Positions 1 to 7,229 of a DNA stretch of 64,000 nt are shown here, one piece after another. Position 1 is the first letter of the stretch, and each line of letters begins with the position of its first letter. Both the position numbers and the translations under genes were made by a program. The stretch is from Cnuella takakiae (GTDB lineage: Bacteria > Bacteroidota > Bacteroidia > Chitinophagales > Chitinophagaceae): positions 1,473,015-1,537,014 of the forward strand of contig NZ_MTFE01000010.1 of assembly GCF_001953305.1 (NCBI RefSeq), given 5' to 3'. The notes beneath the pieces were generated by a model. It saw only the letters and a list, made by a program, of their open reading frames with translations. It did not search any database and was not told the origin of the DNA.

Positions 1-798
1 CGCATCGAGGAAGTGCTGCGTGCCCACAACGTGGTGGACGAAAACCCGCAGGGCAAAACACTGCCCCATTTCCAGCACAGCATCGAGCTGCGCAACGTGT
101 CGTTCGACTACGACGGGCACCCCATCCTCCATAATATCAACCTCACCATTCCTAAGGGGAAGACTATTGCGCTGGTGGGCTCGTCGGGAGCAGGCAAAAG
201 CACGCTGGCCGACCTCGTACCGCGTTTCCACGATGTGAGCAGCGGCGAGTTGCTGATCGATGGCGTGAACATCAGGGATTATTCGCTCCAGTCGGTACGC
301 GAACAGATTTCCATTGTAACGCAGGAGCCCATCCTCTTCAACGATACCATTGCCGCCAACCTGCAGATCGGCAAGCAAAACGCTACCCCCGAAGAACTGG
401 AGGCCGCTGCAAAAGTGGCCAATGCGCATAGTTTTATCACCAACAAGGAGCAGGGCTACCAGACCAATATCGGCGACCGGGGCTCCAAGCTCAGTGGCGG
501 CGAACGCCAGCGCCTTACCATTGCCCGTGCCCTGGTGAAAAACCCGCCCATCCTCATCCTCGACGAGGCCACCTCTTCACTGGATACCGAAAGCGAGCGC
601 CTGGTGCAGGACGCCATCAATAATATGATGCAGAACCGCACTTCCATCGTTATTGCCCACCGCCTCAGCACCATCCGTCACGCCGACGAGATCATTGTGC
701 TGCAAAAAGGAAAGATCGTGGAAAGGGGTACGCACCAGCAGTTGATGGAGTTGGGTGGGTATTACCGGAAACTGGTGGAAATGCAGGAGGTAAAATAA
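1..798 (+). CDS. MsbA-like ABC exporter, C-terminal part (cut by window edge)
   Basis: Reading frame is open from base 1, so this is the 3' part of a longer gene; 265 residues are visible. They form a complete ATPase domain: Walker A GSSGAGKST near residue 60, signature LSGGERQR, Walker B ILILDEATS and H-loop AHRLST. Order and spacing match exporters that carry a membrane domain and an ATPase in one chain (MsbA/LmrA-type), which flip lipids or drugs outward. The missing N-terminal part should hold six membrane helices. Substrate cannot be read from this half. The stop codon is followed one base later by a dispersed inverted repeat (800-1073). Family call is firm; MsbA itself is an inference. 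Confidence 0.92.
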   Translation, partial: RIEEVLRAHNVVDENPQGKTLPHFQHSIELRNVSFDYDGHPILHNINLTIPKGKTIALVGSSGAGKSTLADLVPRFHDVSSGELLIDGVNIRDYSLQSVREQISIVTQEPILFNDTIAANLQIGKQNATPEELEAAAKVANAHSFITNKEQGYQTNIGDRGSKLSGGERQRLTIARALVKNPPILILDEATSSLDTESERLVQDAINNMMQNRTSIVIAHRLSTIRHADEIIVLQKGKIVERGTHQQLMELGGYYRKLVEMQEVK

Positions 799-799
799 A

Positions 800-836
800 C
801 CTCCTGTCCCCTGCAGGGGGAACTTAGGCCGGAATG
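800..836 (+). repeat. Left arm of CCCCCT/AGGGGG repeat pair A
   Basis: Arm reads CCTCCTGTCCCCTGCAGGGG followed by GAACTTAGGCCGGAATG. It is an internal hairpin and is matched in inverted orientation by 1041-1073. The same arm occurs at 3576-3616 and 18335-18373, each with the extension ACTTAGGCCGGAA. It starts one base after the stop codon of the ABC gene. Confidence 0.85.
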
Positions 837-876
837 GCTGAGGGTATTAGATGGTGTCATTCAAAGTAAGTTTTGA

Positions 877-949
877 TGGGAACACAGATGAAACGGATGG
901 AACTGATGGGAACAGATATCCGTTTCATCCGTTCTATCCGTGTTCCCAT
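877..949. repeat. Imperfect inverted repeat inside pair A
   Basis: Words TGGGAACACAGATGAAACGG and GATGGGAACAG on the left are answered by CCGTTTCATCCGTTC and CCGTGTTCCCA on the right. The arms nearly fill the stretch. No gene is visible between 799 and 1074. Confidence 0.7.
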
Positions 950-985
950 TCCGAGATCAAAAAGATAAAACCTGCTGTTTTATAG

Positions 986-1028
986 TAAACAACAATGCCC
1001 CTCTGCAGCAGAGGGGCATTGTTGTTTA
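986..1028. terminator. 43-base palindrome between convergent genes
   Basis: Two perfect 21-base arms, TAAACAACAATGCCCCTCTG plus C and its complement, separated by a single base. The end of the stem is A/T-rich on both strands, so it could stop transcription from both the ABC gene and the acyl-CoA dehydrogenase gene. A related hairpin sits in the same place inside pair C (18411-18455). Confidence 0.75.
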
Positions 1029-1040
1029 AAGTTATGTGCG

Positions 1041-1073
1041 ACCTAAGTTCCCCCTCTAGGGGGACAGGGGGTG
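1041..1073 (-). repeat. Right arm of repeat pair A
   Basis: ACCTAAGTTCCCCCTCTAGG followed by GGGACAGGGGGTG, the inverse of the arm at 800-836. It ends one base before the stop codon of the acyl-CoA dehydrogenase gene at 1075. Right arms lack the GGCCGGAA extension seen on left arms. Confidence 0.85.
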
Positions 1074-1074
1074 T

Positions 1075-2208
1075 TTAAATTTCCCTGGCTATCACCACCT
1101 TCTGTATCTCGCTGGTGCCTTCCCCAATAGTACAGAGCTTGGCATCGCGATAATGTTTTTCTACCGGGAAATCCTTGGTATAACCATAGCCACCAAAAAC
1201 CTGTACGGCATCATTGGCCACTTTCACCGACACTTCGGAAGCATAGTATTTAGCCATAGCCGAAATCTTGGTTACCGACTCACCGCGGCTCTTCAGGTCG
1301 CAGGCCTGGAGGGTGAGCAGGTCGGCGGCCTCTATTTCGGTGGCCATATCGGCCAGCTTGAATGAAATGCCCTGGAAGGAAGCGATGGGTTTGCCAAACT
1401 GGTGGCGCTCCTGTGCATATTTCACAGCAGCTTCAAAGGCGCCTTTTGCAATACCCAGGGAAAGGGAGGCTATAGAAATACGGCCGCCATCCAGCACCTT
1501 GAGCGATTGCTTAAAGCCATCGCCCACCTCGCCCAAGCGGTTCGCATCAGGAATAATGCAGTTGTCAAATACCATTTCGGCGGTTTCGGAAGCCCGCATC
1601 CCCAGCTTGTTTTCCTTTTTGCCACCGCTAAAACCGGGTGTGCCGCGCTCCACGACAAATGCTGTTGCATTGTTTTTGGTGCGGGGTTCGCCGGTACGGC
1701 AGATCACCACCGCCACATCGCCGGTAAGGCCGTGGGTGATCCAGTTCTTGGTACCGTTAATCACCCAGTTGTCGCCATTGCGCACCGCGGTGCACTGCAT
1801 ATTGCCCGCATCGGAGCCGGTGTTGGCCTCGGTAAGTCCCCAGGCCCCGATCCATTCGGCCGTGGCCAGTTTGGGTAAATATTTTTGTTTTTGCGTCTCG
1901 TTGCCAAACAGGAGGATATGGCCGGTGCACAGCGAGTTGTGCGCCGCAACGCTCAGGCCGATGGAGCCGTCCACCTTGGCAATTTCCTCGATGATGGCCT
2001 TGTACTCAAAATAGGAAAGACCGGCGCCGCCGTACTGCTCGGGCACCAGTACACCCATCATACCCAGCTGGCCGAGGGCTTTGAAGATATGGGTGGGGAA
2101 TTCCTGGCTTTCGTCCCACTCCATTACGTGCGGACGGATCTGTTGTTGTGCAAACTCACGGGCGGCCTGTGCCACCTGCTGGGTGATTTCTGTGGTTTCG
2201 AAGTTCAT
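1075..2208 (-). CDS. Acyl-CoA dehydrogenase
   Basis: A 377-residue protein of typical length for short/medium-chain acyl-CoA dehydrogenases, which put a double bond between C2 and C3 of acyl-CoA using FAD and pass electrons to ETF. The motif LTEANTGSDAG near residue 130 is the FAD/substrate signature, and IGEGTSEIQ near the C terminus contains the Glu that serves as catalytic base in this family. The start ATG at 2208 agrees with the family N terminus. Chain-length preference cannot be read. It is a single gene facing the ABC gene. A small hairpin (CGCAGA/TCTGCG) lies about 45 bases upstream. Confidence 0.95.
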   Translation of the reverse strand: MNFETTEITQQVAQAAREFAQQQIRPHVMEWDESQEFPTHIFKALGQLGMMGVLVPEQYGGAGLSYFEYKAIIEEIAKVDGSIGLSVAAHNSLCTGHILLFGNETQKQKYLPKLATAEWIGAWGLTEANTGSDAGNMQCTAVRNGDNWVINGTKNWITHGLTGDVAVVICRTGEPRTKNNATAFVVERGTPGFSGGKKENKLGMRASETAEMVFDNCIIPDANRLGEVGDGFKQSLKVLDGGRISIASLSLGIAKGAFEAAVKYAQERHQFGKPIASFQGISFKLADMATEIEAADLLTLQACDLKSRGESVTKISAMAKYYASEVSVKVANDAVQVFGGYGYTKDFPVEKHYRDAKLCTIGEGTSEIQKVVIAREI

Positions 2209-2379
2209 GGGTGCAATCGTGATCGCAGATGGAAGGATGATGTAAGATTTCGCAGATAATTGTCTGCGACACTTGGGTTTCCACCTGCCTGGTTTATTGG
2301 GGTTAAATGTATGGTCCTTCGTAATACAAAACGCTTGCCTTGCCGTTAAGGTTGATGCAATAGTTGGCTGACAGCTAAA

Positions 2380-3171
2380 CTAATCGTTGCATCCGGCAAT
2401 ATGAATTACCTGCCGGTCGTATGCCAGTTCCATACCCTGCGGCAGGTCGGCATTTACATCGGCATGGCGGCCCAACTGGTGGGAGATATGGGTAAAATAG
2501 GCCTGTGGAATTTCCAGTTCCCGCACAACGGTCATGGCTTCCAGCAGGGTGAAGTGCGAAATATGCGGCTCGTGGCGGAGGGCGTTCAGTACCAGCACAT
2601 CGCTGCCCTGGATCTTGGCCCGCTCCTGTGGTTCGATGCGGTTGGCATCGGTGATATAGGTAAAGCGGCCGAAGCGAAAACCATAAACCGGCATTTTCAT
2701 ATGCCATACCATGATGGGCTGCACCGGGATGTCGCCGATCATAAAAGGCTCCTCGGTGATGCTGTTCAACTCCAGTTGCGGCACACCGGGGTAGCGCTTT
2801 TCGGCAAAGGCGTAGGCAAATTCCCGCATCAGCGCATCGATAGTCATCTCGTTGGCGTAGAGGTTCATCGCCCGCTTCAGGAGGAAGTTGTAAGCCCGCA
2901 CATCGTCGAGGCCGGCAATATGATCTTTGTGTGGGTGGGTAAACAAAACGGCATCCAGGTGCATCACCTTTTCGCGCAGCATCTGGTAACGGAAATCGGG
3001 GGTGGTGTCCACCACAAAACTGGTGGTGGCCGACTGTACCAGGATGGAGGAACGAAGCCTTTTGTCGTGGCGGTCGGGTGAGGTACACACTGCGCAGGTA
3101 CAGCCAATCATGGGTACGCCGCTGCTGGTGCCGGTGCCCAGGAAGGTGATGGTGAGTGGAGGACAGTTCAC
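2380..3171 (-). CDS. MBL-fold metallo-hydrolase, PhnP-like
   Basis: A 263-residue metallo-beta-lactamase-fold hydrolase. The zinc motif HPHKDH sits near residues 79-84, and later HisAsp-rich ligands include THISHQLGRH. The N terminus TFLGTGTSSGVPMIGCTC has the cysteine pattern typical of PhnP-type proteins, which cleave cyclic phosphodiesters such as 5-phosphoribosyl 1,2-cyclic phosphate. No phn genes are nearby, so the substrate here is unknown. The start is GTG at 3171; no in-frame ATG lies upstream before a stop, and the conserved beta strand begins only seven codons in, so this start is forced. No Shine-Dalgarno site is visible. Confidence 0.85.
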   Translation of the reverse strand: MNCPPLTITFLGTGTSSGVPMIGCTCAVCTSPDRHDKRLRSSILVQSATTSFVVDTTPDFRYQMLREKVMHLDAVLFTHPHKDHIAGLDDVRAYNFLLKRAMNLYANEMTIDALMREFAYAFAEKRYPGVPQLELNSITEEPFMIGDIPVQPIMVWHMKMPVYGFRFGRFTYITDANRIEPQERAKIQGSDVLVLNALRHEPHISHFTLLEAMTVVRELEIPQAYFTHISHQLGRHADVNADLPQGMELAYDRQVIHIAGCND

Positions 3172-3204
3172 GGATGGAAGATAGTGGTTTGAGGCATTTG
3201 TGCG

Positions 3205-3282
3205 TGAGGCAGATTATTGATTATTGAATTATTGATTATTGGGCACCTGCGATAAGGCAATAATTAATAATAAATAATTACT
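3205..3282. repeat. ATTATTGATTATTG / CAATAATTAATAAT array
   Basis: Direct copies of ATTATTGATTATTG on the left are answered by CAATAATTAATAATAAATAA on the right, forming a weak A/T hairpin just after the 94-residue gene's stop codon. It is a local array with no other copies in the window. Confidence 0.6.
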
Positions 3283-3562
3283 CATCCGATGCACCATCCT
3301 GTTTTACCCTTGCCATTACATCATCATACACCTTACGGCTTTCAGGCGTCAGCGCTTCGGGGTCGAGGCCCAGTTGTGGAATCAGGTCGATAACCGTATT
3401 GATGCGGCCTTCCAATTGGAGGAACTTGTTGAGCACAATTACTTTCTTCTGCTCCAGGATGCAGTAGCCGCTATTGAAGGTGCCCCGCTCGTAGCGAACG
3501 ATATAGCCCACTTCGGTGATGACCTTTTCTATTTTATTGAGTGTGTTTTGTGTGTATTTCAT
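3278..3562 (-). CDS. Conserved small protein of unknown function
   Basis: A 94-residue protein that I do not recognise functionally. It is predicted to be a soluble mixed alpha/beta protein, with a short strand-rich middle (GYIVRYERGTFNSGYCILEQ, then KKVIVLNKF) and a charged C terminus. Codon use resembles that of the neighbours, which supports a real gene. It is separated from the hydrolase gene by a 3200-3275 stretch of ATTATTGATTATTG repeats. Its start codon lies 13 bases from the left arm of repeat pair B. Confidence 0.75.
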   Translation of the reverse strand: MKYTQNTLNKIEKVITEVGYIVRYERGTFNSGYCILEQKKVIVLNKFLQLEGRINTVIDLIPQLGLDPEALTPESRKVYDDVMARVKQDGASDE

Positions 3563-3575
3563 ATCCGCTCCGCCG

Positions 3576-3616
3576 CACCCCCTGTCCCCCTGAAGGGGGA
3601 ACTTAGGCCGGAAATG
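3576..3616 (+). repeat. Left arm of repeat pair B
   Basis: CACCCCCTGTCCCCCTGAAG followed by GGGGAACTTAGGCCGGAAATG. Same family as 800-836 and 18335-18373. Its partner is 4136-4171; together they enclose one small gene. Confidence 0.85.
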
Positions 3617-3794
3617 TTTTTATTATTTCACTCAAGCCTTATTTCAGTATGGCCTGGATTGAATGCGACTGCAAGATACAAAGAAGCATTTTTTTAAAGC
3701 CCTTCCCAACCTTTGCAGGTTGTAAGCCTTATTTAAGCGCTAACTTCCATATTTGTATTTGAAGATTAGTAAAAAACAGCATAAATGTTCGGTT

Positions 3795-4064
3795 ATGAAT
3801 GCTTTACTCCGGTTTGCAACCCGGTCTCCATTACTAATAACCCTGCTTTTTATTGGCTTAATCTACAGCATTGTTTATTGGTTATCGCCGGGTATCAGAT
3901 TTCCTTTAATAACCATTTTCCCATTCATCATCATTCTTTATAAATATTATCAGTATCGTAAAGGAAACCGCCAACCACTAGAGAAGATGGCCTACTTAAG
4001 CATCATTATGGCCATTACCCTAGCAGTTCTGCTGATTGTTACCAGGCTTTTCGACTTAAGCTAA
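3795..4064 (+). CDS. Small membrane protein of unknown function, inside repeat pair B
   Basis: An 89-residue protein starting at ATG 3795 (an upstream in-frame TTG at 3753 is also possible but less likely). It has three hydrophobic segments: LLITLLFIGLIYSIVYWL, PLITIFPFIIILYKYY and LSIIMAITLAVLLIV, joined by a basic loop YRKGNRQPLEK. I do not recognise a family. The sequence is visibly richer in A/T than the genes around it and is bracketed by inverted copies of a dispersed repeat. Both points suggest a recent arrival or cargo, although it could also be a native gene that happens to sit between repeats. Confidence 0.5.
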   Translation: MNALLRFATRSPLLITLLFIGLIYSIVYWLSPGIRFPLITIFPFIIILYKYYQYRKGNRQPLEKMAYLSIIMAITLAVLLIVTRLFDLS

Positions 4065-4135
4065 TAAGCCGAATAAACCTTATCATCAAAGTTTATTGAA
4101 TGGATGGAAAGTTTATTTTACCTAAAGACACGCTT

Positions 4136-4171
4136 ACCTAAGTTCCCCTTTCAGGGGGACAGGGGGTGGGG
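4136..4171 (-). repeat. Right arm of repeat pair B
   Basis: ACCTAAGTTCCCCTTTCAGG followed by GGGACAGGGGGTGGGG, inverse of 3576-3616. It ends two bases before the stop codon of porX at 4174. Confidence 0.85.
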
Positions 4172-4173
4172 TA

Positions 4174-5730
4174 TTACTTCTTCACCATCGTCACCACCGG
4201 CACAATCATCTCCTCCAAACTAACTCCGCCATGTTGAAACGTGTTGCGGTAATAATTTACATAATGGTTATAGTTGTTGGGGTAACATAAAAAGGTATCC
4301 TCCCCCGCAAAGATGTAACTGGAGTTTACCGAAGGCGAAGGCAGCCCCGCCTCTTTGGGTTCGCGGAAAGCCAGTACATCTCTTTTCTCGTAGTTGAGGT
4401 TGCGGCCGTGTTTGTACCGCAGGTTGGTGGTGGTTTGCTTGTCGCCGACCACCTTGGCAGGGGTTTTTACCCGCACCGAACCGTGGTCGGTGGCCAGTAC
4501 GATCTTGATATTTTTATCCGCAATCTTCTTCAATGCCTGGTGCAGGGGCGAGTGCTCGAACCAGGATGTCGTGATGCTGCGGTAGCTCACCTCGTCGCCG
4601 GCCAGTTCCTTCAGCACTTCCATCTCGGTACGGGCATGACTCAGCATATCCACGAAGTTGTACACGATCACGTTCAGGTCGTTGTTAAGCAGGTTGTGGA
4701 TATTGGCCACCAGTTCGAGACCCGCCTGGTTGTTGAGTACCTTGGTATACGATACCCGCATGCTGCCCTCGCCGAGACTAGCCAGCTGGGCCCTAAAGAA
4801 AGCTTCCTCGTTCAGGTTCTTGCCACCTTCCTCATCGTCATTTTTCCAATGCTGCGGGAATTTCTTTTCAATATCGATGGGCAGCATGCCGGCGAAAATG
4901 GCGTTGCGGGCATAATGGGTAGCCGTGGGTAGGATGGCATAAAAGGTATCCTCTTCCACCACGCGGAAGCTTTCGGCAAAGATGGGCTGGATGGCCCGCC
5001 ACTGATCGAAGCGGAGGTTATCGATCAGGATAAAAAAGGTGGGTACGCCCTTTTCCACCTGGGGCAGCACCTTTTCCCGCACCAGCGTGTGCGACAGCAC
5101 CGGCTTATTGCCTGTTTTGCCACTTACCCAGCTGGCATAGTTGCGCGAAATGTATTTGAAGAACTCCGTGTTGGCCTCCGCCTTTTGGGTGTGAAATACC
5201 TCCTGCATCTCGGGCGAGTCGGAGCGCTGCAGGCTCAGCTCCCAGTACACCAGGTTTTTATAAATGCCCATCCACTCGTTGTAGTCGGGGTTGGCGTTGA
5301 GGGCCATAAACAGGTTGCGGAACTGCTGCTGGTAGGCCGTGGTGGTGCGTTCGGCCACCAGGCGGCGGTTGTCGATGATCTTTTTCAGCGACAGCCATAC
5401 CTGGTTGGGGTTTACCGGCTTAATCAGGTAATCCGATATCTGGCTGCCGATGGCTTCATCCATCAGGTTTTCGGTTTCGTTCTTGGTGATGAGCACCACC
5501 GGGATGCTGCTGTTCACTTCCTTGATCTTTGCGAGGGTTTCCAGCCCGGTGATGCCGGGCATGCTTTCGTCCATCAACACCACGTCCACGATGTTTTCCT
5601 TGATATAATCAATGGCGTCAAAGCCATTGGTCAGGGTATGCACATCATAGCCCTTATTTTCCAGGAACATTTTCTGCGACTGCAGGCTCTCGATCTCGTC
5701 GTCTACCCAAAGGATTTTTGCCAAAGACAT
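4174..5730 (-). CDS. porX: PorX: response regulator with PglZ (alkaline-phosphatase-like) domain
   Basis: A 518-residue protein, the usual PorX length. Residues 1-120 are a receiver domain with DDE at 10-12, phospho-acceptor D54 in VLMDESMPG and a later KP pair. The rest is a PglZ domain of the alkaline phosphatase superfamily. Visible metal-site elements are ILIDN, the nucleophile region PTATHYARNA, VDMLSHART, ATDHGS and FQHGG. PorX is known in Bacteroidota as a regulator of type IX secretion, paired with the kinase PorY and acting through a zinc-dependent nucleotide phosphodiesterase domain. PorY is not in this window. Its downstream end abuts a repeat arm; upstream is a divergent HD gene. 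Confidence 0.93.
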   Translation of the reverse strand: MSLAKILWVDDEIESLQSQKMFLENKGYDVHTLTNGFDAIDYIKENIVDVVLMDESMPGITGLETLAKIKEVNSSIPVVLITKNETENLMDEAIGSQISDYLIKPVNPNQVWLSLKKIIDNRRLVAERTTTAYQQQFRNLFMALNANPDYNEWMGIYKNLVYWELSLQRSDSPEMQEVFHTQKAEANTEFFKYISRNYASWVSGKTGNKPVLSHTLVREKVLPQVEKGVPTFFILIDNLRFDQWRAIQPIFAESFRVVEEDTFYAILPTATHYARNAIFAGMLPIDIEKKFPQHWKNDDEEGGKNLNEEAFFRAQLASLGEGSMRVSYTKVLNNQAGLELVANIHNLLNNDLNVIVYNFVDMLSHARTEMEVLKELAGDEVSYRSITTSWFEHSPLHQALKKIADKNIKIVLATDHGSVRVKTPAKVVGDKQTTTNLRYKHGRNLNYEKRDVLAFREPKEAGLPSPSVNSSYIFAGEDTFLCYPNNYNHYVNYYRNTFQHGGVSLEEMIVPVVTMVKK

Positions 5731-5856
5731 GGATGTGGTTTGGGGGTTTATTGTTTGGTGTTTAGGGTTGTTGTACTACAGCAAGGCTCCGGGAAAGTAC
5801 GAATGAAATCGGAACCGCCGGAGGCAGGGTCATATACAAACTACAAACCACAAACT
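5731..5856. repeat. GTTTGGGGGTTT / AAACCACAAAC array between divergent genes
   Basis: GGTTTGGGGGTTTATTGTTT with GGTGTTTAGGGTTGTTG begins right after the porX start codon. ACAAACTACAAACCACAAAC on the far side (5836-5855) is its rough inverse and ends just before the -7 element of the HD gene. As these genes diverge, this copy cannot be a terminator. Confidence 0.6.
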
Positions 5857-5862
5857 ATGGCC

Positions 5863-5870
5863 TACTTTTG
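5863..5870 (+). promoter_or_regulatory. TAnnTTTG -7 element for the HD gene
   Basis: TACTTTTG matches the Bacteroidota -7 consensus exactly. It overlaps a possible TTG start (5868), which argues that translation begins at the ATG at 5892 instead, with a short leader. Confidence 0.7.
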
Positions 5871-5891
5871 CCACCTCAACAAAGCAGGAGC

Positions 5892-7106
5892 ATGGCCCAG
5901 GTACGCAAGATCATCAATGACCCCGTTTACGGCTTTATCACCATCGACCACCCGCTGGTAATGGAGATCATCTCGCACCCCTACTACCAGCGGCTGCGGC
6001 GGATTCACCAGATGGCTTTTGCCTCCCTGGTGTACCCCGGCGCCGTGCACACCCGCCTGCACCATAGCCTGGGCGCTTACCACCTGATGGGCCTTGCCAT
6101 TTCAGAGCTGCGCAATAAGGGCACGGAGATCACGCCCGACGAGGAACTGGCAGCCAAGATTGCCATCCTGCTCCACGATATCGGGCATGGACCTTACTCG
6201 CATGCCCTGGAGCGCAAGCTGATCCGCGGGGTGCACCACGAGGAAATTTCCACCCTGATCCTGGAACTGCTCAATGATAAGTTTGGCGGCGAGCTGGACC
6301 TGGCCATTGAAATTTTCAAAGGCACCTACCACAAAAAGTTTCTCCACCAACTGGTGTCGGGACAGCTGGATGTGGACCGTATGGACTACCTCAGCCGCGA
6401 TTCTTTTTATACCGGCGTATCAGAAGGCGTGATCGGCTACGATCGCATTTTGAAAATGTTGGTGGTGCATGAGGGCGAGCTGATGGTGGAGGAAAAAGCC
6501 ATCTACTCCGTTGAAAAGTTCCTGGTGGCCCGCCGCCTGATGTACTGGCAGGTGTACCTTCACAAAACCGTGGTGGCCGCCGAAAAGATGCTGGTGCGCA
6601 CCATCGACCGGGCGCAGGAACTCACTGCCGCCGGCATCGACCTGCCCGTGGCCTCGCCGGCACTGGCCTTTTTCCTGAAAGAACACCAGCCCGACGGCAA
6701 TTTCCTCAGGCACCTGGAGAAGTTCTGCCAGATGGATGATACCGATATCATGTGCACCCTCAAGCAATGGGGCTATTATATCGACCCGGTGCTGGGTCGC
6801 CTAAGCCGGGGCCTTACCGACCGCAGGCTGCTCAAAATTCATTACCGAAACCAGCCCTTTACCGATGCCGAAGTGCAGGAGAAGCGCCAGGAAGTAATGG
6901 AAAGGCTGCGCCTCAACGAAGCGGAGGCAACCTATCTGGCCTTTGCCGGCGAAGCCAAAAACACCACCTACAACCCCGCCAACGAACATATTCGCATCTT
7001 ATTTAAGAACAACCGGGTGGCCGATATTTCAGAGGTGGACAATGCCCTGATTATGCAGCATATGGCCGCCCCTGTCAAAAAATACTACCTTTGCCACCTC
7101 AGATAG
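5892..7106 (+). CDS. HD-domain phosphohydrolase (SAMHD1/dGTPase-like fold)
   Basis: A 404-residue protein with the HD metal site: HTRLHHSLGAYHL, LLHDIGHGPYSHALE and the later Asp in DRMDYLSRDSFYTG. These match the COG1078-type HD phosphohydrolases, related to SAMHD1 and dGTPases, which remove triphosphate from dNTPs; the actual substrate is untested here. The ATG at 5892 follows AGCAGGAGC, one of the few Shine-Dalgarno-like sites in the window, and lies 22 bases after an exact -7 element. A TTG eight codons earlier falls inside that element. The last codons contain another TAnnTTTG (7086-7093). It is followed by lpxD on the same strand. Confidence 0.88.
   Translation: MAQVRKIINDPVYGFITIDHPLVMEIISHPYYQRLRRIHQMAFASLVYPGAVHTRLHHSLGAYHLMGLAISELRNKGTEITPDEELAAKIAILLHDIGHGPYSHALERKLIRGVHHEEISTLILELLNDKFGGELDLAIEIFKGTYHKKFLHQLVSGQLDVDRMDYLSRDSFYTGVSEGVIGYDRILKMLVVHEGELMVEEKAIYSVEKFLVARRLMYWQVYLHKTVVAAEKMLVRTIDRAQELTAAGIDLPVASPALAFFLKEHQPDGNFLRHLEKFCQMDDTDIMCTLKQWGYYIDPVLGRLSRGLTDRRLLKIHYRNQPFTDAEVQEKRQEVMERLRLNEAEATYLAFAGEAKNTTYNPANEHIRILFKNNRVADISEVDNALIMQHMAAPVKKYYLCHLR
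7086..7093 (+). promoter_or_regulatory. TAnnTTTG motif at the end of the HD gene
   Basis: TACCTTTG lies in the last codons of the HD gene, within the string CTACCTTTGCCACCTCAGA. This is almost the same as the HD gene's own promoter region, CTACTTTTGCCACCTCAAC at 5862-5880. It could start an lpxD transcript, though the leader would be about 130 bases. Confidence 0.4.
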
Positions 7107-7229
7107 GCAAGACCCAAAAGGTAAATTTCAGAAAGGCCCGCACTAGCCACGGCTTTTTTGCCGTTTGTACCAGAATGAACGAGGTTTTGATTTTGCCTTT
7201 TGACTTTTGACTTTTTACTTTATCAGAAT

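Noticed and set aside
800-1073. Insertion sequence or integron attachment site
   Set aside because: No transposase or integrase gene is present and no target duplication could be recognised; kept as an unclassified repeat pair.
5868-5891. TTG start for the HD gene
   Set aside because: The TTG is the end of an exact -7 promoter element, and the ATG at 5892 has a Shine-Dalgarno-like site.
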